From the NCBI GenBank assembly GCA_036276695.1, contig DASUOI010000038.1:1-5595 (forward strand): a DNA stretch of 5,595 nucleotides, given 5' to 3'. Shown here one piece after another: positions 1 to 5,065 of the stretch. Position 1 is the stretch's first letter. The number at the start of each line of letters is the position of its first letter. Below the pieces are notes generated by a model. The model did no database searches, was not told the DNA's origin, and saw nothing but the letters and a program-made list of their open reading frames with translations. The translations under genes and the position numbers were made by a program. Origin of the DNA: JANWLD01 sp036276695. GTDB lineage: Bacteria > Patescibacteriota > Saccharimonadia > Saccharimonadales > 2-12-FULL-41-12.

Positions 1-1
1 A

Positions 2-2341
2 GGCCATACTCGTGAATATACATTAGGCGATATCTTAGCGAGACATAAAAGAATGCAGGGCTATAACGTGCTTTACCCCATGGGTTATGACGAGTTCGGC
101 CTGCCCACCGAGAACTACGCGATTAAAAATAAGATTACGCCCCAGGAAGCTACCAGGAAAAATGTATCAAACTTCCAAAAACAATTTGAAAGCCTAGGTC
201 TCAGCATAGATTGGGCTCGCAAGGTCAATACCAGCGACCCGGATTATTACAAGTGGACCCAGTGGCTATTCTTGCAGTTTTTTAAAAAAGGCTTGGCTTA
301 TCAGGATGAGATTGCTATAAACTGGTGTCCTCATTGCAAAACGGGCCTAGCCAATGAAGAGGTGGTAAATGGCCGGCATGAGCGCTGCGACACATTGGTA
401 GAGAAAAAAACATTGAAACAGTGGATGCTGAAGATTACCAAATATGCGGACAGGCTCATTGAGGGGCTGAAGGATGTTGACTATCCAAGCCGTATTGCCG
501 ACCAGCAGATAAACTGGATCGGCCGGAAAGAAGGAATTGACATCAATTACGAAATCACTGACGCTCCGAATAAAGAGATAATCACTTGTTTTACCACTCG
601 TCCGGATACGAATTTTGGCGCTACTTTTGTTGTGCTGGCGCCAGAACATCCGTTCGTTCAAAAAATCGTTGACGGAAAAATAAAGACAAGCCATAGGGAA
701 ACAGTCATAAACTATGTTAAAAAATCACTAAATAAGAGCGAGATTGAAAGACAAGAAGAAGGCCGCAAGAAAACAGGAGCTTTTACCGGATTTCATGCAA
801 AAAATGAGTTGACGGGCAAGGATATGCCCATTTGGGTTTCTGATTTTGTACTGGCCGGGTTCGGCACAGGAGCCGTAGTAGGCGTACCGGGACATGATCT
901 AAGAGATTTTGAATTTGCTAATGAATTTGACTTGCCTGTTATTCGCGTAGTTGTCGGCTCGGACGGAGATAAGTCTGAAATAACCAAACCCGAACAAGTC
1001 CAAGAAGAAATCGGCACTATGATAAATTCAGACTTTTTGAATGGCATGGATATCCATAAAGCCACGCAAAAGGTTATGGATTATATGGAAGAAAAAGGCA
1101 TGGGCAAACGCAAAATCAGCTATAGGCTAAGGGATTGGATATTCAGCCGGCAGCATTACTGGGGCGAGCCGATACCTATAATTCATTGTCCAGCTGACGG
1201 GGCGGTCGCTGTCCCGGATAAGGACCTGCCGGTTGTACTGCCTGAGGTTAAGAATTATGAACCTACCGATACGGGCGAGAGCCCGCTTGCAAGCGTAGAA
1301 GAGTGGGTAAATACTAAATGCCCTAAATGCGGTAAAGCTGCTAAGCGGGAAACTGATACTATGCCCAATTGGGCCGGGAGCAGTTGGTACTACCTTCGTT
1401 ATTATGACTCGAAAAACGATAAAGCTTTTGCTGATGATAAGAAGTTAAAATACTGGGGCGCGGTAGATATGTACTTAGGCGGCATGGAACATACGACTCT
1501 TCATTTACTTTACAGCCGATTTTGGCATCAGTTCTTTTATGACCAGAAGTTAGTTCCAACGCCTGAGCCGTATAAAGCTAGACGAGGACAGGGAATCATA
1601 CTGGCCGCTGATGGTTCTAAGATGAGTAAAAGTATAGGCAATGTAGTTAATCCTTCTGAGGTTATAGATAGTGGTTATGGGGCTGATGCCATGCGCCTCA
1701 TAATTGCTTTCTTAGCGCCTTATGATCAGACCACGCCGTGGAATCCGGAAGGAGTGGCAGGAACGTTCAGGTTCCTGCAAAGAGTTTGGACGCTCGTTCA
1801 GGAATATCTGGACGAAGTCCCAAGTCTGAAGTCTCAAGTCCCAAGTAAAGAAGACATTATTTTGCGAGGCGTAACGCATAAGGCTATTAATAAAGTTCAC
1901 AATGATATCTATGACATGCAGTTCAATACTGCTATAGCGGCGCTCATGGAGTTCAGTAATAGCCTGTATAAAATAAAAGCCGAGCAAGGCTTCGGGGCGA
2001 AAGATGACTGGAAATTTGCCCTAGAGACCATCTTGAAGTTATTGGCTCCTTTTGCTCCGCATATGACCGAGGAACTATGGCATGATCTAGGCAACAAGAC
2101 CTCTATACATACTGCTGATTGGCCGGTTCATGATAAAAAATATCTGATTCAGGATAGTCTAAGTATCGTAGTCCAGATAAATGGCAAGTTAAGAGCGAAT
2201 ATTGAAGTATCAGCTGACTCCAGCGAAGCAGAGATTACAGAAACTGCGCAGAAGCACGATAAGGTAGAAAAACATTTGAAAAATAAAAAGGTACGTAAAA
2301 CAATTTACGTACCCGGAAAATTAATCAACTTCGTCGTATAA
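2..2341 (+). CDS. leuS: Leucyl-tRNA synthetase (LeuRS), 5'-truncated by the window edge
   Basis: This cytoplasmic class Ia synthetase attaches leucine to tRNA-Leu using ATP and hydrolyses mischarged tRNA. The frame is open from base 2, and the first visible residues, GHTREYTLGD, are the end of the HIGH-type motif. Homologues have about 40-50 residues before this point, so the ATG at 53 is internal. Numbering from base 2, there is a probable zinc site at 109-129 (CPHC, then H126 and C129) and an editing domain with TTRPDT (198-203) and HDLRD (298-302). The catalytic core resumes at SRQHYWGEPIPI (382-393). A second CPKC (440-443) follows, then SSWYYLRY, GGMEHTTLHLLYSRF, KMSKS (540-544, bases 1619-1633), an anticodon-binding helical domain and the C-terminal VQINGKLR...YVPGKLINFVV. 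All landmark motifs are intact, so it is probably functional. A short repeat-derived linker lies near residues 605-615. It converges on the reverse-strand gene, with 8 bases between the two stop codons. Confidence 0.97.
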   Translation, partial: GHTREYTLGDILARHKRMQGYNVLYPMGYDEFGLPTENYAIKNKITPQEATRKNVSNFQKQFESLGLSIDWARKVNTSDPDYYKWTQWLFLQFFKKGLAYQDEIAINWCPHCKTGLANEEVVNGRHERCDTLVEKKTLKQWMLKITKYADRLIEGLKDVDYPSRIADQQINWIGRKEGIDINYEITDAPNKEIITCFTTRPDTNFGATFVVLAPEHPFVQKIVDGKIKTSHRETVINYVKKSLNKSEIERQEEGRKKTGAFTGFHAKNELTGKDMPIWVSDFVLAGFGTGAVVGVPGHDLRDFEFANEFDLPVIRVVVGSDGDKSEITKPEQVQEEIGTMINSDFLNGMDIHKATQKVMDYMEEKGMGKRKISYRLRDWIFSRQHYWGEPIPIIHCPADGAVAVPDKDLPVVLPEVKNYEPTDTGESPLASVEEWVNTKCPKCGKAAKRETDTMPNWAGSSWYYLRYYDSKNDKAFADDKKLKYWGAVDMYLGGMEHTTLHLLYSRFWHQFFYDQKLVPTPEPYKARRGQGIILAADGSKMSKSIGNVVNPSEVIDSGYGADAMRLIIAFLAPYDQTTPWNPEGVAGTFRFLQRVWTLVQEYLDEVPSLKSQVPSKEDIILRGVTHKAINKVHNDIYDMQFNTAIAALMEFSNSLYKIKAEQGFGAKDDWKFALETILKLLAPFAPHMTEELWHDLGNKTSIHTADWPVHDKKYLIQDSLSIVVQINGKLRANIEVSADSSEAEITETAQKHDKVEKHLKNKKVRKTIYVPGKLINFVV
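1815..1846. repeat. 11-bp direct repeat inside leuS
   Basis: AAGTCCCAAGT occurs at 1815-1825 and again at 1836-1846, exactly 21 bases (7 codons) apart. Related AAGTCT units lie between the copies. The repeat encodes a low-complexity VPSLKSQVPS linker between the catalytic core/anticodon-domain junction and the conserved helical segment that begins near HKAINKVHNDIYDMQFNTAIAALME. Family members vary in length here, so the insertion is probably tolerated. Confidence 0.75.
2279..2313 (-). terminator. Rho-independent terminator for the reverse-strand gene, inside the leuS 3' end
   Basis: Bases 2290-2299 (GGTACGTAAA) and 2304-2313 (TTTACGTACC) form a perfect 10-bp stem with a 4-base loop. Read on the reverse strand, the stem is followed directly by a U-rich run (CUUUUUAUUUUUC, ending near 2279). 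This is the classic intrinsic terminator arrangement. It starts 37 bases beyond the stop codon of the 2350-2796 gene. On the forward strand the stem is followed by CGGAAAATT and lacks a U tract, so it should not stop leuS transcription efficiently. The same bases encode VRKTIYVPG of LeuRS. The stem is AT-rich, so its strength is uncertain. Confidence 0.8.
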
Positions 2342-2353
2342 GCCTGGGCTTAT
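2338..2353. repeat. Palindrome spanning both convergent stop codons
   Basis: ATAAGCC (2338-2344) and GGCTTAT (2347-2353) are perfect inverted copies. The realistic hairpin has a 6-bp stem with a CTGG loop. The TAA of leuS (2339-2341) lies in the left arm and the TAA of the reverse gene (2350-2352, read on the - strand) in the right arm. No U tract follows on either strand, so this is not a standard terminator. It may simply reflect two TAA codons facing each other. Confidence 0.6.
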
Positions 2354-2796
2354 TGACCGCCCGCTGAAGCTAGGGGTATAGGCTGTATGTCTGTTGATGC
2401 TACTGCAGGATCACCTTCGCTTCTCTCACAAGCTCTTTGTTCTTCAATAACTGATCTTGGATGTTGCAGCCCTGGGCCAAGGGGGTCTTGAACTAAGTTA
2501 ACTTCTTTGCCAACCAGTGCACTTACGCAACCCTCTATCTTCTTTTCATACGCTCCTGCGCTGTTGGCGCTATCTTTTATAGCTCCCAAACCAATCTCAG
2601 CAGCTCTTGGACCGCCGAACACAACAGCAACGGCTGCTGCGGAGCCTAACGTCCAGCTTAGAACACGCTGACGCCTGCGTATTATTTTATTGTGGCGCGC
2701 TCTTCGAGCCGCATCGCGGCGTTCGTAAGATCGCTCCTGAGACGCTTCTATAGTCTCGCCGAAAGTATCTGAAGTGTTTCCCATAAATCTTCCCAT
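2350..2796 (-). CDS. Small single-pass membrane protein, function unknown
   Basis: I do not recognise a family. The 148-residue product has a hydrophilic N-terminus that becomes strongly basic (about residues 21-44, many Arg). One hydrophobic segment follows at about 45-62 (VLSWTLGSAAAVAVVFGG), then about 85 polar residues with two cysteines (C90, C123) and a Pro/Gly/Ala-rich end. By the positive-inside rule the N-terminus would be cytoplasmic and the tail exported. The two cysteines could pair outside the cell, but that is a guess. A near-consensus promoter, an operator-like palindrome and an intrinsic terminator bracket the gene, which supports real single-gene expression. The predicted transcript starts near 2799, so the ATG at 2796 would be almost leaderless. 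The in-frame ATG at 2784 has GGGAAGA just upstream and may be the true start, giving 144 residues. It lies opposite to all neighbouring housekeeping genes. Confidence 0.75.
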   Translation of the reverse strand: MGRFMGNTSDTFGETIEASQERSYERRDAARRARHNKIIRRRQRVLSWTLGSAAAVAVVFGGPRAAEIGLGAIKDSANSAGAYEKKIEGCVSALVGKEVNLVQDPLGPGLQHPRSVIEEQRACERSEGDPAVASTDIQPIPLASAGGQ

Positions 2797-2802
2797 AACC
2801 GG

Positions 2803-2822
2803 AACATAATAACACTTATGTT
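2803..2822. promoter_or_regulatory. Operator-like inverted repeat over the reverse promoter, with extra half-sites
   Basis: AACATAA (2803-2809) and TTATGTT (2816-2822) form a perfect 7-bp inverted repeat with a 6-base spacer. It covers the -10 and part of the spacer of the reverse promoter, which is where a dimeric repressor would block RNA polymerase. Further copies of the half-site follow at 2826-2832 (TTATGTC) and 2840-2846 (TTATGTT), between the two divergent promoters. Binding by a regulator is inferred, and no regulator gene is visible in the window. AT-rich DNA can form such repeats by chance. Confidence 0.45.
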
Positions 2823-2834
2823 AAATTATGTCAA
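2806..2834 (-). promoter_or_regulatory. Strong sigma70-type promoter for the reverse-strand gene
   Basis: On the reverse strand, TTGACA (2834-2829) is followed by a 17-base spacer and TATTAT (2811-2806). TG one base before the -10 makes it an extended -10 (TGTTATTAT). This is close to the housekeeping consensus. The expected start is near 2799, only 3 bases before the first ATG (2796) and 15 bases before the second (2784). Confidence 0.8.
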
Positions 2835-2859
2835 TACCCTTATGTTATTCTACCCCAGT

Positions 2860-2865
2860 TATAAT
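2860..2865 (+). promoter_or_regulatory. Probable -10 element for rpmF
   Basis: A perfect TATAAT sits within GTTATAATAGT (2858-2868). No good TTGACA is present at the right distance (2837-2842 reads CCCTTA), so the call rests on the -10 alone. The same 11 bases recur before nusB. Transcription would start near 2872 and give a leader of about 90 bases before rpmF. Confidence 0.5.
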
Positions 2866-2947
2866 AGTTTCCAAAAATAGAAATAAGTGATAAACTGAAA
2901 TTAATCACGAAGTTAATACTCTAGCAGAATATATTTGTATTTTGCAA

Positions 2948-2954
2948 GAAAGGA
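2948..2954 (+). promoter_or_regulatory. Shine-Dalgarno site of rpmF
   Basis: GAAAGGA ends 8 bases before the ATG at 2963, which is ideal spacing. It fixes the start of this very short gene. It is the only well-spaced Shine-Dalgarno site among the forward genes whose starts are visible here. Confidence 0.8.
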
Positions 2955-2962
2955 ATAATACA

Positions 2963-3115
2963 ATGGGCAAACCCAAGAAACGGACAACACCTAGGCGCAC
3001 AGGTAATAGACGAAGCCACTTGGTATTGAAACTGGCAAGGAAAGTGAATGCGAAAAGCCCGGTAAAAGTTTTTACTACTAAGAGAGAATCCGGCAAAGCC
3101 CGCTCGGTAAAATAA
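2963..3115 (+). CDS. rpmF: 50S ribosomal protein bL32, short form without zinc cysteines
   Basis: The 50-codon frame encodes a very basic protein beginning MGKPKKRTTPRRTGNRRSH. This matches the N-terminal signature of bL32 (M-x-x-P-K-(R/K)-(R/K)-x-(S/T)-x-x-R-R, followed by a basic RRxH-type stretch). bL32 is a large-subunit protein of the peptidyl-transferase side. Usual bL32 is about 55-65 residues and often ends in a two-CxxC zinc ribbon. This protein has no cysteine and ends in a Lys/Arg/Ser tail, which fits known zinc-free variants and, from memory, the style of Saccharibacteria proteins. A well-placed Shine-Dalgarno site supports the start. It is the first gene of the rpmF-nusB-nudix-rnc cluster, with 63 bases before nusB. 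Family assignment rests on the N-terminal half, because the C-terminal part has no distinctive motif. Confidence 0.85.
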   Translation: MGKPKKRTTPRRTGNRRSHLVLKLARKVNAKSPVKVFTTKRESGKARSVK

Positions 3116-3136
3116 AAACTGTATTTCCTAGTGCGT

Positions 3137-3142
3137 TATAAT
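3137..3142 (+). promoter_or_regulatory. Probable internal -10 element before nusB
   Basis: A perfect TATAAT lies inside GTTATAATAGT (3135-3145), an 11-base match to the rpmF -10 region. The -35 position (about 3114-3119) is A-rich and poor. A 6-bp inverted repeat, TCCTAG (3126-3131) and CTAGGA (3148-3153), flanks it. Transcription would start near 3149, giving a leader of about 30 bases for nusB. It would allow the downstream genes to be expressed separately from rpmF. Confidence 0.45.
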
Positions 3143-3178
3143 AGTAGCTAGGAGTGACAGTTTAACAATCTTTAAGCT

Positions 3179-3664
3179 ATGAGTGCTAACAGACATCTAG
3201 GCAGAATAATTGCCCTACAGACTATGTATGAAATAGAGCTGAGGCAAGGTAGCGACGATAAGACGGTAGAACTCAAACAGGTTCTAAAAAGAAACGTTGA
3301 TCGCTACAGCGCGAAACTAGATGACAAGGCATTTCTAAACGAGCTAACTGAAGGGGTACACAAAAAAGCTGTAGAGCTAGACGAAAGAATCCAGCCTATA
3401 GCGCCGGATTGGCCTCTTAGCCAGATAGCCAGAATTGATCTTTGTATCTTAAGAATTTCTTTTTATGAACTGTTATTTATGAAAGCCACGCCGCCAAAAG
3501 TAGTCATTAACGAAGCGGTTGAGTTAGCAAAATCATACGGCGGCGAAAACTCTTCTAAATTTATCAACGGTGTTTTAGGCACCTTGCTGAAAGAATTTGA
3601 TCAAAAGCAAGAAACTAAAAAGCCAAAAAAACCTGCAAAGAAGGCGGCTAAGAAAAGTAAATAA
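3179..3664 (+). CDS. nusB: Transcription antitermination factor NusB
   Basis: NusB pairs with NusE (uS10) on boxA RNA, keeping RNA polymerase processive through rRNA operons and aiding rRNA folding. The 161-residue protein has the full all-helical NusB domain (about 4-142). It starts with NRHLGRIIALQTMYEIEL. The diagnostic C-terminal half follows: W78, IARIDLCILRISFYELLF (83-100), then PPKVVINEAVELAKSYG (105-121) and SSKFINGVLGTLL (125-137). The last 20 residues are a Lys/Pro/Ala tail (KKPKKPAKKAAKKSK) beyond the usual length of about 140, probably a flexible RNA-binding extension. The ATG is the first start after an in-frame stop at 3173-3175. No properly spaced Shine-Dalgarno is visible, and the nearest GGAG lies about 24 bases upstream. 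Twenty-one bases separate it from the Nudix gene. Confidence 0.96.
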   Translation: MSANRHLGRIIALQTMYEIELRQGSDDKTVELKQVLKRNVDRYSAKLDDKAFLNELTEGVHKKAVELDERIQPIAPDWPLSQIARIDLCILRISFYELLFMKATPPKVVINEAVELAKSYGGENSSKFINGVLGTLLKEFDQKQETKKPKKPAKKAAKKSK

Positions 3665-3685
3665 GGATTTATCAAAAACCATATT

Positions 3686-4213
3686 ATGAAGAAACCTAAT
3701 ATCAAAAGACCGAAGGTGAAGCGTCCCAAACCGATAGCCGGTATTAAGAAGTTTATCCCCAAGCGGAAGCCAGCCATTAGCGAAGTTGTCCGTGAGCCTA
3801 CCAGTGGCGGAATGGTTTTCCGGCGAAATGACGAAGGCAAGGTTGAGATATTGCTCATCCAGGACGCAAAAGACAGATGGACTATCCCTAAGGGTCATAT
3901 AGAGGAGGGCGAATCACCAAAAGCTACTGCAGAGAGAGAAATCCGAGAAGAAACCGGGCTTCAGGAGATGAATGTGTTGAATTGGTTAGGAAAGATAAAT
4001 TTCCGCTACCGCAGGGCAAACAGCTTAGTTCTTATGACGACGGAAATTTTTCTGGTCCAGGCTAAGGGCGACACGAATAAGCTGAAGCCTGAAGACTGGA
4101 TGAACGGCATAGGCTGGTTTAACCCGAATGATGCATTAGACAAGATAGAATACGAAGATATAGGTAAACTTATACTTCTAGGACTTAAAAAAATAAGAAA
4201 TGACAGACTATAA
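3686..4213 (+). CDS. Nudix (MutT-like) hydrolase
   Basis: This is a pyrophosphohydrolase of nucleoside-diphosphate-linked compounds. The exact Nudix box GX5EX7REUXEEXGU is present at residues 70-92 (GHIEEGE, then REIREETGL), and it binds the catalytic Mg2+. The preceding SGGMVFRR...VEILLIQDAKDRWTIPKG (40-70) is typical of diadenosine-tetraphosphatase/MutT-like members. Substrate cannot be assigned from sequence: Ap4A, oxidised nucleotides and RNA caps are all possible. The first 30 residues are an unusual Lys/Arg/Pro-rich extension (KRPKVKRPKP) ahead of the fold, perhaps for nucleic-acid or ribosome contact. The ATG is the first after the nusB stop and in the same frame. The only AAGGA lies 18 bases away. 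Its last 14 bases overlap rnc, suggesting translational coupling. Alternative start: a GTG at codon 11. Confidence 0.93.
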   Translation: MKKPNIKRPKVKRPKPIAGIKKFIPKRKPAISEVVREPTSGGMVFRRNDEGKVEILLIQDAKDRWTIPKGHIEEGESPKATAEREIREETGLQEMNVLNWLGKINFRYRRANSLVLMTTEIFLVQAKGDTNKLKPEDWMNGIGWFNPNDALDKIEYEDIGKLILLGLKKIRNDRL

Positions 4214-4955
4214 ACCACCCAAGAAAAATTTTATAAATTTGCAAAAACAAGATGTAGAAAAATATAAGGTTTTTGCCCGTGATGTCTTGGGTGTTGAATT
4301 TAAAAATATAGCACTCCTGATAACAGCTTTTACGCATAGATCATATGTAAATGAGCATAAGAGAACTGTATTTGAACATAATGAAAGGCTGGAATTCTTA
4401 GGCGATGCGGTGCTGGAACTGGTTGTTACCGAGTATCTTTACAATAATTTTGATGAACAAGAAGGAGTATTGACAAATTGGCGTAGTGCTTTGGTGCGGA
4501 CTGAAAGCATAGGTGCCGCTGCGGAAGAGTCTAACTTTGAGCCTTTGCTAAGACTAAGCAGGGGTGAAAAGCGAGGGACGGATAGAGCAAAAGCACAGAT
4601 ACTGGCTAATTCATACGAGGCTGTTTTAGGCGCGCTATATCTGGACCAAGGCTATGAGCCGTCTAGAAAATTTATTGATAAATCCATACTTGTTAAGTTG
4701 CCGGAGATCTTGGCAAGCGGCTCCTGGATGGATGCTAAGAGCCGTTTGCAGGAAGTGGCGCAGAGCCGGGAAAATTCCACCCCTGTTTACAAAGTGCTCG
4801 ACGAGCATGGACCTGATCATGAAAAGACATTCACCGTAGGTGTGTTCGTAGCTGGAAAACTGCGCGGTAAAGGAACCGGCCACAGCAAACAGATTGCTCA
4901 GCAGCAGGCAGCCGAGAAAGCTCTGCAGACCTTTAAACCAAGCCGAAAAGGCTGA
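4200..4955 (+). CDS. rnc: Ribonuclease III
   Basis: This double-strand-specific endoribonuclease matures rRNA precursors and trims structured mRNAs as a dimer. The 251-residue protein has a catalytic domain (about 21-165) and a double-stranded-RNA-binding domain (about 177-246, ending GKGTGHSKQIAQQQAAEKAL). The signature ERLEFLGDAVL (62-72) carries E65 and D69, matching E. coli E41 and D45. The second metal motif reads ILANSYEAVLGA (134-145). E140 matches the essential E117, but N137 stands where E. coli has D114. From memory Asn occurs here in other CPR enzymes, so activity is probably kept. The ATG lies within the nudix 3' end, a 14-base overlap. A TAGGA is present but 16 bases upstream, so coupling to nudix translation is plausible. 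About 20 extra N-terminal residues precede the domain; a TTG at codon 14 is a less likely start. It ends with TGA. Confidence 0.96.
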   Translation: MTDYKPPKKNFINLQKQDVEKYKVFARDVLGVEFKNIALLITAFTHRSYVNEHKRTVFEHNERLEFLGDAVLELVVTEYLYNNFDEQEGVLTNWRSALVRTESIGAAAEESNFEPLLRLSRGEKRGTDRAKAQILANSYEAVLGALYLDQGYEPSRKFIDKSILVKLPEILASGSWMDAKSRLQEVAQSRENSTPVYKVLDEHGPDHEKTFTVGVFVAGKLRGKGTGHSKQIAQQQAAEKALQTFKPSRKG

Positions 4956-4971
4956 TTGTATTTTACCTCTG

Positions 4972-5000
4972 TTGACATCCTTCGCTTTTATCTGTAGAAT
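4972..5000 (+). promoter_or_regulatory. Sigma70-type promoter for rpsP
   Basis: A perfect TTGACA (4972-4977), a 17-base spacer and TAGAAT (4995-5000) match the housekeeping consensus at 11 of 12 positions. Transcription would start near 5007 and leave a leader of about 59 bases. It indicates that rpsP begins a new transcription unit rather than relying on read-through from rnc. Confidence 0.8.
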
Positions 5001-5017
5001 AACCCAGACGTTTAATA

Positions 5018-5040
5018 TTAATTTCTTTTTTAAGAATTAA
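5018..5040 (+). promoter_or_regulatory. Possible weak hairpin in the rpsP leader
   Basis: TTAATTTCTT (5018-5027) and AAGAATTAA (5032-5040) can pair across a TTTT loop with one bulged T. The Shine-Dalgarno-like AGAGGA (5045-5050) follows 4 bases later. The stem is nearly all A-U, so it is weak. It may bring the unusually distant AGAGGA site into play or have no role. Confidence 0.3.
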
Positions 5041-5065
5041 GCAAAGAGGAAAAGTTTATACATAG

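Noticed and set aside
53..55. ATG at 53 as the leuS start
   Set aside because: The frame is open to base 2 and encodes the conserved GHTREYTLGDILARHKR segment of the HIGH region, so the gene begins before the window.
347..2097. Reverse- and forward-strand frames of 62-115 codons within leuS
   Set aside because: They lie entirely inside a conserved LeuRS coding region and show no recognisable protein features or start signals.
2872..2947. A riboswitch or autoregulatory leader in the 90-base rpmF 5' region
   Set aside because: The stretch is AT-rich with no convincing stem, conserved aptamer core or leader peptide.
2905..3096. 63-codon reverse-strand frame opposite rpmF
   Set aside because: It is the antisense of the bL32 gene, has no Shine-Dalgarno or family features, and the forward frame has a clear signature and ribosome site.
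3575..3898. Reverse-strand frames across the nusB/nudix junction, one with a hydrophobic C-terminus
   Set aside because: The hydrophobic look comes from reading the antisense of Lys-rich codons (AAA/AAG as TTT/CTT). The forward genes are certain.
4941..4953. AGCC-GAAAA-GGCT at the end of rnc as a terminator
   Set aside because: The stem is only 4 bp and the following bases (GATTGTATTTTA) are not a continuous T run, so it is too weak to call.
4953..4955. UGA recoding as in Gracilibacteria or Absconditabacteria
   Set aside because: TGA ends RNase III at its normal length, the next in-frame stop follows soon after, and no conserved gene contains an internal TGA.
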